Shown here: piece after piece, positions 26,360 to 33,879 of the stretch
Numbering within the stretch: position 1 is the stretch's first letter
How the letters are laid out: each line of letters opens with the position of its first letter
Assembly: GCF_004917075.1 (NCBI RefSeq)
Contig: NZ_SSYB01000001.1
Coordinates: 975,478 to 1,039,477, forward strand
Direction of reading: 5' to 3'
From: Geomonas edaphica
GTDB lineage: Bacteria; Desulfobacterota; Desulfuromonadia; Geobacterales; Geobacteraceae
Length of the DNA stretch: 64,000 nucleotides
Made by a program: the position numbers and the translations under genes
The notes under the pieces: model-generated
What the model was told of the DNA's origin: nothing
Databases searched by the model: none
The model's input: the letters and a program-made list of their open reading frames with translations, nothing else

Positions 26360-26375
26360 GGCGAGTTTCGTGCCA
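26360..26375 (-). promoter_or_regulatory. sigma-54 promoter of the exported-hydrolase operon
   Basis: On the minus strand TGGCACGAAACTCGCC has GG (-24) and GC (-12) separated by exactly 10 nt and TGGCAC intact. Transcription would start near 26350, about 70 nt before the ATG at 26281. A sigma-54-dependent regulator is encoded immediately upstream. Confidence 0.8.
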
Positions 26376-26425
26376 GATGAAATAACGCGCGGTTTCGGTA
26401 GGTTATGGAAATACGACGGAGGGGG

Positions 26426-26464
26426 CTTGTCCCGGGCCGGACAAGCTGTCCGAAATCGGACAGC
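26426..26464. promoter_or_regulatory. paired upstream activating sites
   Basis: Two adjoining inverted repeats, CTTGTCC-N6-GGACAAG (26426-26445) and GCTGTCC-N6-GGACAGC (26445-26464), have centres 19 bp apart, about 85 and 105 bp upstream of the predicted start. The placement suits binding by an NtrC-type activator, most likely the product of the adjacent gene. Confidence 0.8.
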
Positions 26465-26478
26465 TGCGGATAATGAGA

Positions 26479-27837
26479 TCAGTAGAAAAGCTTTCGGGAG
26501 GCTTTCAGCAGGCGTGCGGCAGAGGATTTGTTGTCCTTGCACTTCTCCAGAGCCCACTCCATCAACTGTCCGTTGACGGCATCCAACGAAAACTCTTCAG
26601 GTGAGAAATTGAAATTGAGGCAGATCCGGTCATCGGCCGGACCTGCGTTAAAAGTTCGAGGCTCTTTATGCAGACGTAGATGCTCGGGCTGGATCAGTTC
26701 GCCGTTGGTGACGATGCAGGCGTATTCCAGCATGTTGCGCAGCTCCCGCACGTTGCCGGGCCAGTCATGGGCAAGCATCAGGTCGAGGGCCGCCCGGGAG
26801 AGGCCGGGGAGCGATTTCCCCTGGTGTTTCCGGAAGCTGTTCAGTAAATGTTCCGAAAGCTGAGGAATGTCCTCGCGGCGTTCGCGCAGGGGGGGAATGG
26901 TGATCGGGAAGATGTTCAGCCGATGATAGAGATCCCGCCGAAAGGTTCCCTGGTTGCAGCATTCTTCAAGGTTGCGGTGGGTTGCCACGATGATCCTGAA
27001 GTCGGCGGTCTGCTGCCGGTCGGAGCCGACCTTCTCGTACACCCTCTCCTCCAAAAGACGCAGCAGCTTGGGCTGGAGCGAAAGCGGCATGTCGCCGATC
27101 TCGTCCAAAAAAAGGGTGCCTCCCCGTGCCCGGCTGCACTTCCCCTCGCGCTCCCGGTCGGCACCGGTGAAGGCGCCCTTCGCGTGACCAAACAGCTCGC
27201 TTTCCAGAAGGGTTTCCGGAATTGCGGCACAGTTGACGGCGACAAAACTGGCCATGGTCTGTCCGGTCCCCACATGGATGGCCCGGGCCAACACCTCTTT
27301 TCCCACTCCGCTTTCTCCATGGATGGAAACGGTGGTGCGGGGCGAAGCGACCACCTGCTTGGCCGCCGACAGCGTTTTCCCCATGACGGGGGAGATACTG
27401 GTGATGTTTTGAAAACTGTACTTTTCCCGTTCCGAATCGACCATGCGGCCATAGTTGTCCCGCAGCCGGGCACACTCCAAGAGCCTCTCCACCACCACCA
27501 GCAGTTCTTCCTGGATGAGCGGTTTCAGCAGGTAGTCATTGGCTCCCTCTTTCATGGCCGCCACGGCGGTGTCGATGCTGCCGTGGGCGGTGATGACCAC
27601 AAACGGGAGCTGCGGATGGCTGCTGCGCACCTGGCGCAGCAATGTCATGCCGTCCATTTCCGGCATGACCATGTCGGACAGCACCAGGTCAAAACCGCCC
27701 TGCTCCAGCAGCGCCAGGGACTCAACCCCGCTTGCTGCGCATTCCACCTGGCACCCGGCATCCTCCAGATACCCCTTGATCATGAAGCGGTAGCTCTTTT
27801 TATCATCGACCACCAGCAACCGTGCACCTGGATTCAT
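26479..27837 (-). CDS. sigma-54-dependent response regulator (NtrC type)
   Basis: A 452-residue regulator. The receiver domain (1-120) has phosphorylation site Asp55; the AAA+ domain has GESGVGKE (Walker A), the sigma-54 contact loop GAFTGAD and GGTLFLDEIGDM (Walker B). The C-terminal helix-turn-helix is Fis-like and short (ALEKCKDNKSSAARLLKASR). The ATG at 27837 overlaps the TGA of the kinase gene (ATGA) with AAGGAG upstream. It ends 15 bp before the paired palindromes it probably binds. It should switch on the operon from 26281 leftward when phosphorylated by the kinase. Confidence 0.9.
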   Translation of the reverse strand: MNPGARLLVVDDKKSYRFMIKGYLEDAGCQVECAASGVESLALLEQGGFDLVLSDMVMPEMDGMTLLRQVRSSHPQLPFVVITAHGSIDTAVAAMKEGANDYLLKPLIQEELLVVVERLLECARLRDNYGRMVDSEREKYSFQNITSISPVMGKTLSAAKQVVASPRTTVSIHGESGVGKEVLARAIHVGTGQTMASFVAVNCAAIPETLLESELFGHAKGAFTGADREREGKCSRARGGTLFLDEIGDMPLSLQPKLLRLLEERVYEKVGSDRQQTADFRIIVATHRNLEECCNQGTFRRDLYHRLNIFPITIPPLRERREDIPQLSEHLLNSFRKHQGKSLPGLSRAALDLMLAHDWPGNVRELRNMLEYACIVTNGELIQPEHLRLHKEPRTFNAGPADDRICLNFNFSPEEFSLDAVNGQLMEWALEKCKDNKSSAARLLKASRKLFY

Positions 27838-29804
27838 GCTGCGCACTCCTTCCCCAATCCGGCGGGTAATTGTTCCATTACCAGCCTTAGCTGTTCATGG
27901 CTGGCAGAGTGGGCATTTTGTTGCAGCCAGGACGCCAGTTCTGCCGGTTTCCGGTCGGCAAGGTGCCCGCACAAACCTTTCAGGGTGTGGGCGGCCCGGC
28001 AAAGACCATTGCGGTCGTCGCTCCCAAGGGCGATCTGCAGACACTCCAGTTCATCGTCGATGTCGGCCAGCAGCATCTCACGATACTGCCGGGCGCGCTC
28101 GGGGTTGTTGTTCAGGTCACTGCAGGTTCGCCCGTTCAAGAGCTGGTCCCCAGCAATAGACGTCACAACGGTTCTTCCACACTGGTCATGCATGGCCTTC
28201 GCCAGTTGTTCGGGGACAACCGGTTTGGGCAGCACCGCGTTGATGCCGACGCCAAGACATGCTTCAAAGGTGGCCGCTTCGACATCGGCGGTAATGGCGA
28301 TGATCGGAACGGGTGTCTGCCGTCCCTCCTGCTCCCGCCCCCTGATCCGGCGGGCGACCTCCATGCCGTCCATGTCAGGCATGCGGATATCCATCAGGAT
28401 CAGGTCAAAAGGTCGCTGTTCAAAAAACTCAAGACCCTGCGACCCGTTTTCCGCCAACACAACCTGATGCCCCCAGCTGGTCAAAATATCCCCCAGCAGC
28501 CGGCGGTTGAATTCGTTGTCCTCAATGACCAGCACCGAGCCCGAAGCCAGGTCGACGCGGTTTGGGGGCTCATCGGACAACGGTTCCGCTTCGCGCAAAG
28601 GCAACTCGACTAAAAAAGAGCTCCCGGCGCCGTGTCGGCTATGCATGGTTATACGCCCGCGCATCATTTCGACCAGGCTGTGCACGATGGCCAAACCGAG
28701 CCCGCTGCCGCCGAATTTGCGGGTGATGGTCGCATCGAGCTGCCGGAACGGTTGAAAAAGATGGGCGCGGGCAGCTTCGGGAATGCCGATACCGGTATCC
28801 CTCACCTCAAAACGAAGCAGCGGCTCTCCGGCTGTCAAGGTACGATCGGACGAGCTGACGACGAAGCCAACCTCACCGCTATCGGTGAACTTGACGGCAT
28901 TGGCAAGGAGGTTGGCCAGGATCTGCCGCAGGCGGACCGGGTCACCAAAGCCCCACTCCGGAAGCCCATCGGCCATTTCGGCACGGAAAGCCAATTTTTT
29001 TTGCTCCGCCAGGGGGCGATACTGTTCTTCCAGCCCGTCTGCCAACTGGCGCAGATTGAACGGCACCGCTTCGAGCTCCATGTGTCCGGCCTCGATCTTG
29101 CTCATATCCAGGATGTCGTTGACCAGTTCCATAAGGGAGCGGGACGATTGTTCGAGGATCGCATGGTACTGTTCCAGTTTGACGGGATCGGTCGTCGTGC
29201 GAACCAGGCTGCTGAATCCCACCAGGGCGTTCAACGGGGTACGGATCTCGTGGCTGACGGTGGCCAGAAATTGGCTTTTTGCAAGGCTGGCGGCTTCCGC
29301 GGCTTTCTTTGCCTCGGAAAGCTGTATCGTTCGCTCTGCGACCTGCTCCTCCAGCAGCTGATTGCGTTCCGTGAGTTCCTGCAGCGGATAGACTTCGCCG
29401 GCACGGGCCATGCCATCGGGAAGTGATATGCTGCTGTGGCAAATTTTCCAGCCGGCGACTTCCTTGCGGAAGATGAGTACCAGACGGGCCACCGTCCGTG
29501 ACAGGACGTGATCTTCAATGGGGAGATGAAGCGTGGAAAAGGCGGTGGTAACGGCGATGGTGTCTGACAACGACTGGATGGCCAGGTCTTTAAGCTCAAT
29601 CCTCAGCGGATCTTTGACCTGGTCGAAATCCTTACGGGTGATCGCGACCCATTCCACCCGGTCTTTGATCAGCTTGTCCCCTCCCCCGGTAAATCCGGAA
29701 AAGTTCTCGCTGAATAAGCCTGTCAGCCGGTCATCGCGGGACGCATACATCCGGTGGTAGTCGTCAAACAGCTGCCGGATTTCTTCGTGGTCGATTGCAT
29801 CCAT
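27834..29804 (-). CDS. hybrid histidine kinase with NTF2-like sensor domain
   Basis: A 656-residue cytoplasmic kinase with no membrane segment. Residues 1-130 look like a SnoaL/NTF2-like ligand-binding domain (DDYHRMYASRDDRLTGLF ... GWKICHSSISLP). A coiled linker leads to HisKA (His185 in SHEIRTPLN), HATPase (near 300 and GGSGLGLAI near 366), a receiver with Asp472 and a terminal HPt with His606 (AAHTLKG). Phosphate probably flows His185-Asp472-His606 to the regulator encoded just downstream, with which it overlaps by 4 bp. The ligand is unknown; a soluble small-molecule sensor is inferred. Confidence 0.85.
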   Translation of the reverse strand: MDAIDHEEIRQLFDDYHRMYASRDDRLTGLFSENFSGFTGGGDKLIKDRVEWVAITRKDFDQVKDPLRIELKDLAIQSLSDTIAVTTAFSTLHLPIEDHVLSRTVARLVLIFRKEVAGWKICHSSISLPDGMARAGEVYPLQELTERNQLLEEQVAERTIQLSEAKKAAEAASLAKSQFLATVSHEIRTPLNALVGFSSLVRTTTDPVKLEQYHAILEQSSRSLMELVNDILDMSKIEAGHMELEAVPFNLRQLADGLEEQYRPLAEQKKLAFRAEMADGLPEWGFGDPVRLRQILANLLANAVKFTDSGEVGFVVSSSDRTLTAGEPLLRFEVRDTGIGIPEAARAHLFQPFRQLDATITRKFGGSGLGLAIVHSLVEMMRGRITMHSRHGAGSSFLVELPLREAEPLSDEPPNRVDLASGSVLVIEDNEFNRRLLGDILTSWGHQVVLAENGSQGLEFFEQRPFDLILMDIRMPDMDGMEVARRIRGREQEGRQTPVPIIAITADVEAATFEACLGVGINAVLPKPVVPEQLAKAMHDQCGRTVVTSIAGDQLLNGRTCSDLNNNPERARQYREMLLADIDDELECLQIALGSDDRNGLCRAAHTLKGLCGHLADRKPAELASWLQQNAHSASHEQLRLVMEQLPAGLGKECAA

Positions 29805-30301
29805 TGAGTACGCCCTTCTTATAGGTACTTTGGGGATTTACACCCTAGGAGAGGACATCTTTCGTCTCAAGAGTCTTATCGACCGCTCAGTCAGTTATCT
29901 TGAAGAGTATCTTGTGGTTTGCGGTTAGGGGGAAAGACATGGCTGTGAAGGGGGAGTGCCTGTAAGGGCATAAATTATATGATTGAATTCCTACTGAGGT
30001 ATTTGCTCAATATTTCACGTTGCGGGTTTTTTGTGCGCCCTCGCTCGCTTCACCGCAAGGGGTACAAGTGGACGCCTAAAGGTTATAAATTTCTCCCAGC
30101 GCCTTCAAGGCAATACATGTGTAATATAAACTTTGCAAAAATAAAAAGGATTACAGCAGATGCTGTAACCCTTTTATCGTTAGTACGAGAGAGGATTGTT
30201 GCTGAGATTTGATACTTCTTTACGATGGTCGGTCGAGCAAGATGAGTGTCGTGGCGTGGCCTGTATGAGCGACAGCTTTTCCACTTGTGGCAGGCCTGAA
30301 T
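29805..30301. other. intergenic region
   Basis: A 497-bp stretch holding the leftward terminator at 30144-30175 and otherwise no recognisable gene. The rightward frame 29979-30212 lacks a ribosome site. Confidence 0.45.
30144..30175 (-). terminator. intrinsic terminator
   Basis: TTACAGCA (30151-30158) pairs with TGCTGTAA (30161-30168), extended by AAAAGG/CCTTTT. With T-runs on both strands it may work both ways; leftward it ends the HEPN/MNT operon. The stem sequence resembles the tRNA-Arg terminator at 31056-31094. Confidence 0.7.
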
Positions 30302-30628
30302 CTACTTACCGTACGAGGGGTAAAACTCTTTGCCGTGCTGCTTAATCGCATCACTTAACTTCTGTAGCGTCAACGTTTCAAAGTGCAGCACGTCCAGTTT
30401 GAAGACAAGATCCAACGACTCTAATTCATCCAGCAGACGAGAAAATTCAACACTATCCATTTCGGGAGCAATCACGGCCAGGTCAATGTCGGAATAGGGT
30501 TTCTCAGTCCCCTTGGCGCGTGAACCGAATATCATAACCTTCTGAACATGAGAGTACCTGCCGAAAACACCGGCAAGTTCCAGATAGTGACGGCGCGCCA
30601 AACCGTAGATCAGATCGTCGTCTGCCAT
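30302..30628 (-). CDS. MNT-type nucleotidyltransferase antitoxin
   Basis: A 108-residue minimal nucleotidyltransferase. The active-site motif GSRAKGTEKPYSDIDLAV has GS and the DxD pair, with a third Asp expected in FKLDVLHFE. MNT proteins neutralise HEPN toxins, in known cases by attaching AMP to them. Its start lies inside the end of the upstream HEPN gene (19-bp overlap), so both are translated together. Confidence 0.85.
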   Translation of the reverse strand: MADDDLIYGLARRHYLELAGVFGRYSHVQKVMIFGSRAKGTEKPYSDIDLAVIAPEMDSVEFSRLLDELESLDLVFKLDVLHFETLTLQKLSDAIKQHGKEFYPSYGK

Positions 30629-31008
30629 GTCACCGCCTTTTGCGCTAGTTGCCGGAAAAGGGTTATCCCCTGCGCCACCACGAATGAATAAACTTCCTCA
30701 GCAAGTTCCTCGTTGTAGGTATGGCTGGTCATGTTTCGCATCTTCTGCAGATCACTCCAGGCATTGCCGTCCTCTATGAAGCCTGCTTCCAGTGAGGCCT
30801 GCAAGGTCTCGCGCGGCGTCCTGGCAAAAACATCCTCTTTCTCGAGGCGCAGCTTAAGCATCTTCCAGGCGAGTTCATGGGTAAACTCGAAACGCTGGAT
30901 CACAGAATCCCTGAGAAACTCGTCCTTCGGTTGGCTGCCGGCCTTTTCCAACTGGGACAGAGCCTTGAGATAGTCCGAGACACGTTCTTCCAACCGTTCA
31001 GAATCCAT
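30610..31008 (-). CDS. HEPN-domain toxin (HI0074 type)
   Basis: A 132-residue helical protein of the nucleotidyltransferase substrate-binding/HEPN family. The R-x4-H RNase motif is seen as RNMTSHTY, preceded by FEFTHELAWKMLKLRLE. With the MNT gene it forms a toxin-antitoxin pair. The ATG at 31008 is used because GGAG lies 6 nt upstream; the longer frame from 31020 overlaps this site. The pair lies just outside the island boundary at 31103. Confidence 0.85.
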   Translation of the reverse strand: MDSERLEERVSDYLKALSQLEKAGSQPKDEFLRDSVIQRFEFTHELAWKMLKLRLEKEDVFARTPRETLQASLEAGFIEDGNAWSDLQKMRNMTSHTYNEELAEEVYSFVVAQGITLFRQLAQKAVTWQTTI

Positions 31009-31055
31009 TCTCGACTCCATATGCTGACGATGATGGTCGTTGGATGATAATTATC

Positions 31056-31094
31056 AAAAAAAATGGGTTACAGCAATGTTGCCGTAACCCATTT
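31056..31094 (-). terminator. original tRNA-Arg(CCU) terminator, now 23.5 kb from its gene
   Basis: On the minus strand AAATGGGTTAC-GGCAA pairs with TTGCTGTAACCCATTT (16-bp stem, one mismatch) and runs into eight T. It sits 8 bp from the truncated tRNA-Arg 3' end at 31103 and was separated from the gene by the island. Confidence 0.8.
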
Positions 31095-31102
31095 GATTTT
31101 TG

Positions 31103-31140
31103 TGGCGTCCCCGAGACGATTCGAACGTCCGACCCCTTCC
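31103..31140. repeat. attachment site, left copy (38-bp tRNA-Arg 3' end)
   Basis: Identical over 38 bp to 54632-54669, the 3' half of tRNA-Arg(CCU) including CCA. Identity stops at 31141. It marks the far end of the island. Confidence 0.95.
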
Positions 31141-31444
31141 AGGGCTCTACCGTCCTTCTCGTCTGTTCTAATTGCGACGCTACCGCGTCGGATTTGGTGC
31201 GCTCTTACCAGCTTAAAGGCTGCACTCAAAAACCAAACCCGAACCCCTCGAAAACCTCTATGTGTCACAGTTTGTGACACAGTGACTATTGCCCGAATTG
31301 TATATCAAATGCTGTCATGAATCAACCCCAAAAGCCCCGGCTATTGGTCGGCTCCCGCTTGCCCTACCCGTCCCGGACCATCTACCCCTGGACCACGTAG
31401 GAAAGGCCAACCCACAGGCCATCCTAGTGAGCCGACCAACCGTT
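31141..31444. other. island end, non-coding
   Basis: About 300 bp inside the left boundary. It holds the palindrome at 31261-31286 and no gene I can support. Confidence 0.45.
31261..31286. promoter_or_regulatory. possible integrase arm-type site
   Basis: The palindrome TGTGTCACA-GTT-TGTGACACA (31261-31281) continues as GTGAC. The 13-mer GTGACACAGTGAC (31274-31286) recurs near the other island end at 54551-54563. A shared motif just inside both ends suits arm binding by the integrase or an excisionase. Confidence 0.55.
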
Positions 31445-31912
31445 TCACTTCTCCCGGTCGGGTTTCGTTTTACCCTTCCGGGCTCTCAGCTTTCCTGCAG
31501 GTTTTCGGCTCCGTCCTGACACCGTCAATTGAACGCGGCGCTTTTTCAGTATGTGTTTACGTATCCCCGCCCACCTGTAATTTAGGAAGATATGTTTCAG
31601 TCGATGGTGACGGTCGCAGAGCAACTCAACATCGTGGATAAGGTGGTGGTCTTTGTGATGCCCATGCCCCTTGCGCCCGCAGTGCCTACAAACTCCCCCT
31701 TGCTCCCTGCCCTCTGAAACAGCGCGTGCATACCTGAACGCAGTGAATTTTTTTGCATGTTTCTCTCCTTTCGTCGCCACCAACTCGTCATATCGACAGG
31801 GCCAACAAATATCTTCGCGAACCGGTCTGAAGCAAATCCAGGCGTACAGGTCTATAGGCTGCTCTTTGCCGCAGCAATTGCAAATCTTGGTCTCTTCCTT
31901 GTACCGCTGCAC
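31445..31912 (-). CDS. HNH-like zinc-binding protein
   Basis: A 155-residue basic protein. Zinc pairs CNCCGKE and CWPC near the N-terminus are followed by CRHCGRKGHGHHKDHHLIHD and ELLCDRHHRLKH, the pattern of an HNH nuclease fold (two Cys pairs around HH-x-DH). The C-terminus is highly basic (RKPAGKLRARKGKTKPD). Such proteins occur in phages and mobile elements. The start is GTG at 31912 after GGGAGGAA, immediately behind the stop of the upstream gene; the longer open frame to 32155 overlaps that gene and is rejected. Confidence 0.65.
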   Translation of the reverse strand: MQRYKEETKICNCCGKEQPIDLYAWICFRPVREDICWPCRYDELVATKGEKHAKKFTAFRYARAVSEGREQGGVCRHCGRKGHGHHKDHHLIHDVELLCDRHHRLKHIFLNYRWAGIRKHILKKRRVQLTVSGRSRKPAGKLRARKGKTKPDREK

Positions 31913-31922
31913 ACTTCCTCCC

Positions 31923-32474
31923 TTAGAACGGTAGCAGCGCCTCCGGGTCATCCTGCTGCCCGATTCTAGCCTGGCGCTCATGCTCCAACTCCTTGCCAGC
32001 CCGCCTAGCCTTCTCCCGCACCATGTCGTATACCTGCTGCTCCGCGATGGACAGCTTTGCTCGTGGTCCGCGTTTCGCACCCTCCGGTGTGCCGCGCTTT
32101 TCCCGCTTGCTCTGTGTGTTCTTGGCAGTGCGGTTGGCCTTGTCGATGGCTTCACCGTACCAGCGGCGAATATCGCGGATGGACACTACTAGGTTCTCGT
32201 CAATGTCGATGAGGTCGTAATCGTACAGTGCGTTCCAGTAACGCTCGACATCACCGGGGGAGTAATCGTGCTTTTTTCCATACGTTTCAACCGTATACGG
32301 CTTCGACGCAGATGCCATTAGCCTACCCACGGTGCCATCAATAATCATAAGGGCGTCAGTCAACATAAGGGTGAAAAACCCAAGGATATGTTTGTCAGTG
32401 GCGTAGCGAGCTGATTCCACGTCGTTACTCTTGTACCAGTCTGTTGGAAAACAGAAATAGGGGAGCTTGGACAT
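31923..32474 (-). CDS. phage replisome-organiser-like protein
   Basis: A 183-residue protein. The N-terminal half (YFCFPTDWYKSNDVESARY, followed by VERYWNALYDYDLIDID) has the winged-helix pattern of phage replisome organisers and DnaD/DUF1376-type proteins that load the host helicase. The C-terminal half is basic and helical (TPEGAKRGPRAKLSIAEQQV). An ATG at 32474 lacks a strong ribosome site; a TTG at 32486 preceded by AGGA is possible. The iteron-like repeats at 34365-34427 would fit as the matching origin. Confidence 0.6.
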   Translation of the reverse strand: MSKLPYFCFPTDWYKSNDVESARYATDKHILGFFTLMLTDALMIIDGTVGRLMASASKPYTVETYGKKHDYSPGDVERYWNALYDYDLIDIDENLVVSIRDIRRWYGEAIDKANRTAKNTQSKREKRGTPEGAKRGPRAKLSIAEQQVYDMVREKARRAGKELEHERQARIGQQDDPEALLPF

Positions 32475-32564
32475 GGAGAGGTTCAAAATCCTGTTCCTGG
32501 ATTCGTACAGGGCATCCTCCTTTTGCTACACAACACTTCACCGTTATGCCGCTCTTATACTTCT

Positions 32565-32859
32565 TTACTTGGCTTTCTTCTCCGCTGCTATTCGCGCGTC
32601 AGAGTCGGCTAACACCTGCAGGAACCACGCTGCGTCTTCAGTATCCTGCCAGCGCTCGAACCGTCCGGCGCGGCGGGCCGCTTCATCTTGCTCTTTCAGG
32701 ATGGCGGAGATTGTTACTGAAAGTGTCGCAGGGCTCGTAAAAACACGCCTGTGCTGCCTCGTCGTACCAGCGGCGGCAGTTGAAGTACTATTCCTCGTCA
32801 AGCAGTCCTGCAAAATAGGCCCTGGTCGCTTCCCGCGATACCACGTATTCGATATCCAT
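32565..32859 (-). pseudogene. interrupted small gene
   Basis: An ATG at 32859 opens MDIEYVVSREATRAYFAGLL, reaches an in-frame TAG at 32790-32788, and the same frame then reads a protein-like segment (YFNCRRWYDEAAQACFYEP) to a TGA ending at 32683. A second frame (to 32565) continues equally well as ILKEQDEAARRAGRFERW and ends AEKKAK. The likely history is a gene of about 94 codons with one nonsense change and one frameshift; overlapping small genes are the alternative. Confidence 0.45.
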
Positions 32860-32964
32860 CTTTACACCTCTTCGACCGGGCGGGTGCAGGGCTCCATCCG
32901 TAGCTCCCGGCGAATCACTTCCAACCGCCCACCGTGCGCCTCCAGGTCTCCAGATGCATTTGGT

Positions 32965-33135
32965 CTAGGTCGTTGTGGTGTAGGTATTGAGGTCGCCGAA
33001 CCGCTCCGACATGAAGTTACGGCAACCGACGCCGTGGCAGTCGCAGTAGAGGTCGGTCCAGTCCTCCTCGTAGTCACCTTGTTCGGGTCCTGCCGCCTCT
33101 TGGTCAAGTTCCCAATCGCGTTTCATGTATCCCAT
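32965..33135 (-). CDS. small hypothetical protein, 56 aa
   Basis: MGYMKRDWELDQEAAGPEQG opens an acidic protein with a central cysteine group (LYCDCHGVGCRNF) that could hold a metal. GGAG lies 8 nt before the ATG at 33135. It is one of a run of very short, closely packed leftward genes typical of phage-like elements. Function unknown. Confidence 0.55.
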   Translation of the reverse strand: MGYMKRDWELDQEAAGPEQGDYEEDWTDLYCDCHGVGCRNFMSERFGDLNTYTTTT

Positions 33136-33146
33136 TGCTCAATCTC

Positions 33147-33362
33147 CTATCGCGCTCTCTCGTGCTGTTCTACAGTTGTGATGTAGTCGGTGGCGTGGTG
33201 CCCGGAGTCGCAGCCCCCGCAGTCCCACAGGAACTCGTACGAGGCCACCAGCTCGGAGTCAAAAGGTGCAGGATAGTCATTCAACAGCTAACAGTGCCCG
33301 GCGTCGCGGATGGCGGTCATGAAATCAACTGGGTCGGTGATGCTGTTCGTTCTGTGTCTCAA
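33147..33362 (-). CDS. small open frame interrupted by one TAG
   Basis: A TTG at 33362 after AGGA opens a frame containing TDPVDFMTAIRDAGHC, meets TAG at 33290-33288, and continues in the same frame as NDYPAPFDSELVASYEFLWD with a cysteine pair (CGGC) to TAG at 33149-33147. It may be two coupled mini-genes of 24 and about 45 residues or one gene with an internal amber codon. Confidence 0.35.
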
Positions 33363-33385
33363 CTTATCATCCTTGTCCGGTTGCG

Positions 33386-33688
33386 CTACCAGGGGTAGCA
33401 GCCAGTATTGGCGGTGGCGGCGTCGGTTAGGGTGTTAAACAAACCGTTGAAGATTACCTGCTCCGTCTCGGCCTGAAGTGCCAGTTGTTCTTCCAACATC
33501 TTGATGTGCTTGCAGTCGGTTCCAGGGCGGAATGTATTGCCTTTGCAACTGCACCGCCACCGGTAGGAGCGCTCAATAATATACGCGGGCTTGCCATCCT
33601 TGTGAATTCCGTAGCGACCATCGGCATAACTAATAAGGACGTAGATGGGCGTGGCCTTCTTCTGGTTCTCCTGCGCTCTTAGTGACAT
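33386..33688 (-). CDS. SWIM-type zinc-finger protein
   Basis: A 100-residue protein with WRCSCKGNTFRPGTDCKHI, matching the CxC-xn-CxH SWIM zinc finger found in DNA-binding and MuDR-related proteins. The N-terminus is beta-rich (TPIYVLISYADGRYGI). GGAGG lies 7 nt before the ATG. It lies in the small-gene run of the island; a role in DNA or RNA binding is inferred only from the motif. Confidence 0.65.
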   Translation of the reverse strand: MSLRAQENQKKATPIYVLISYADGRYGIHKDGKPAYIIERSYRWRCSCKGNTFRPGTDCKHIKMLEEQLALQAETEQVIFNGLFNTLTDAATANTGCYPW

Positions 33689-33690
33689 GG

Positions 33691-33879
33691 CTAGACCTCC
33701 TCAGTCGGGGCGGCCTTCCTGGTCTTATAGGCAGCATACAACTCGCGGCGGCGGCGATTGCGCCGTATCCGGGCATAGGTGGCCAGCAGCTCCTTGCGGC
33801 TGAAGTGGACCAGCCAGGTCTCAACCTCCAAGGTGATGTTGTTGCGACAGATGGTGCAGGTAATGGCGTCGTTTTTCAC
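33691..33879 (-). CDS. small zinc-ribbon-like protein, 62 aa
   Basis: The protein begins with a single CxxC knuckle (AITCTICRNN) and continues as a basic helix (ARIRRNRRRRELYAAYKTRK). GGAG lies 9 nt upstream of the GTG start at 33879. It ends two bases before the next gene. It is the first gene of the leftward small-gene run. Function unknown. Confidence 0.55.
   Translation of the reverse strand: MKNDAITCTICRNNITLEVETWLVHFSRKELLATYARIRRNRRRRELYAAYKTRKAAPTEEV

Noticed and set aside
29979-30212. Rightward frame of 77 codons
   Set aside because: Crosses the terminator at 30144-30175 and has no ribosome site.
29979-30628. HEPN/MNT pair as part of the island
   Set aside because: It lies outside the 38-bp repeat, beyond the displaced tRNA terminator, so it belongs to the older chromosome or a separate insertion.
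31063-31320. Rightward frames across the left attachment site
   Set aside because: They read through the terminator, the truncated tRNA and the palindrome; not genes.
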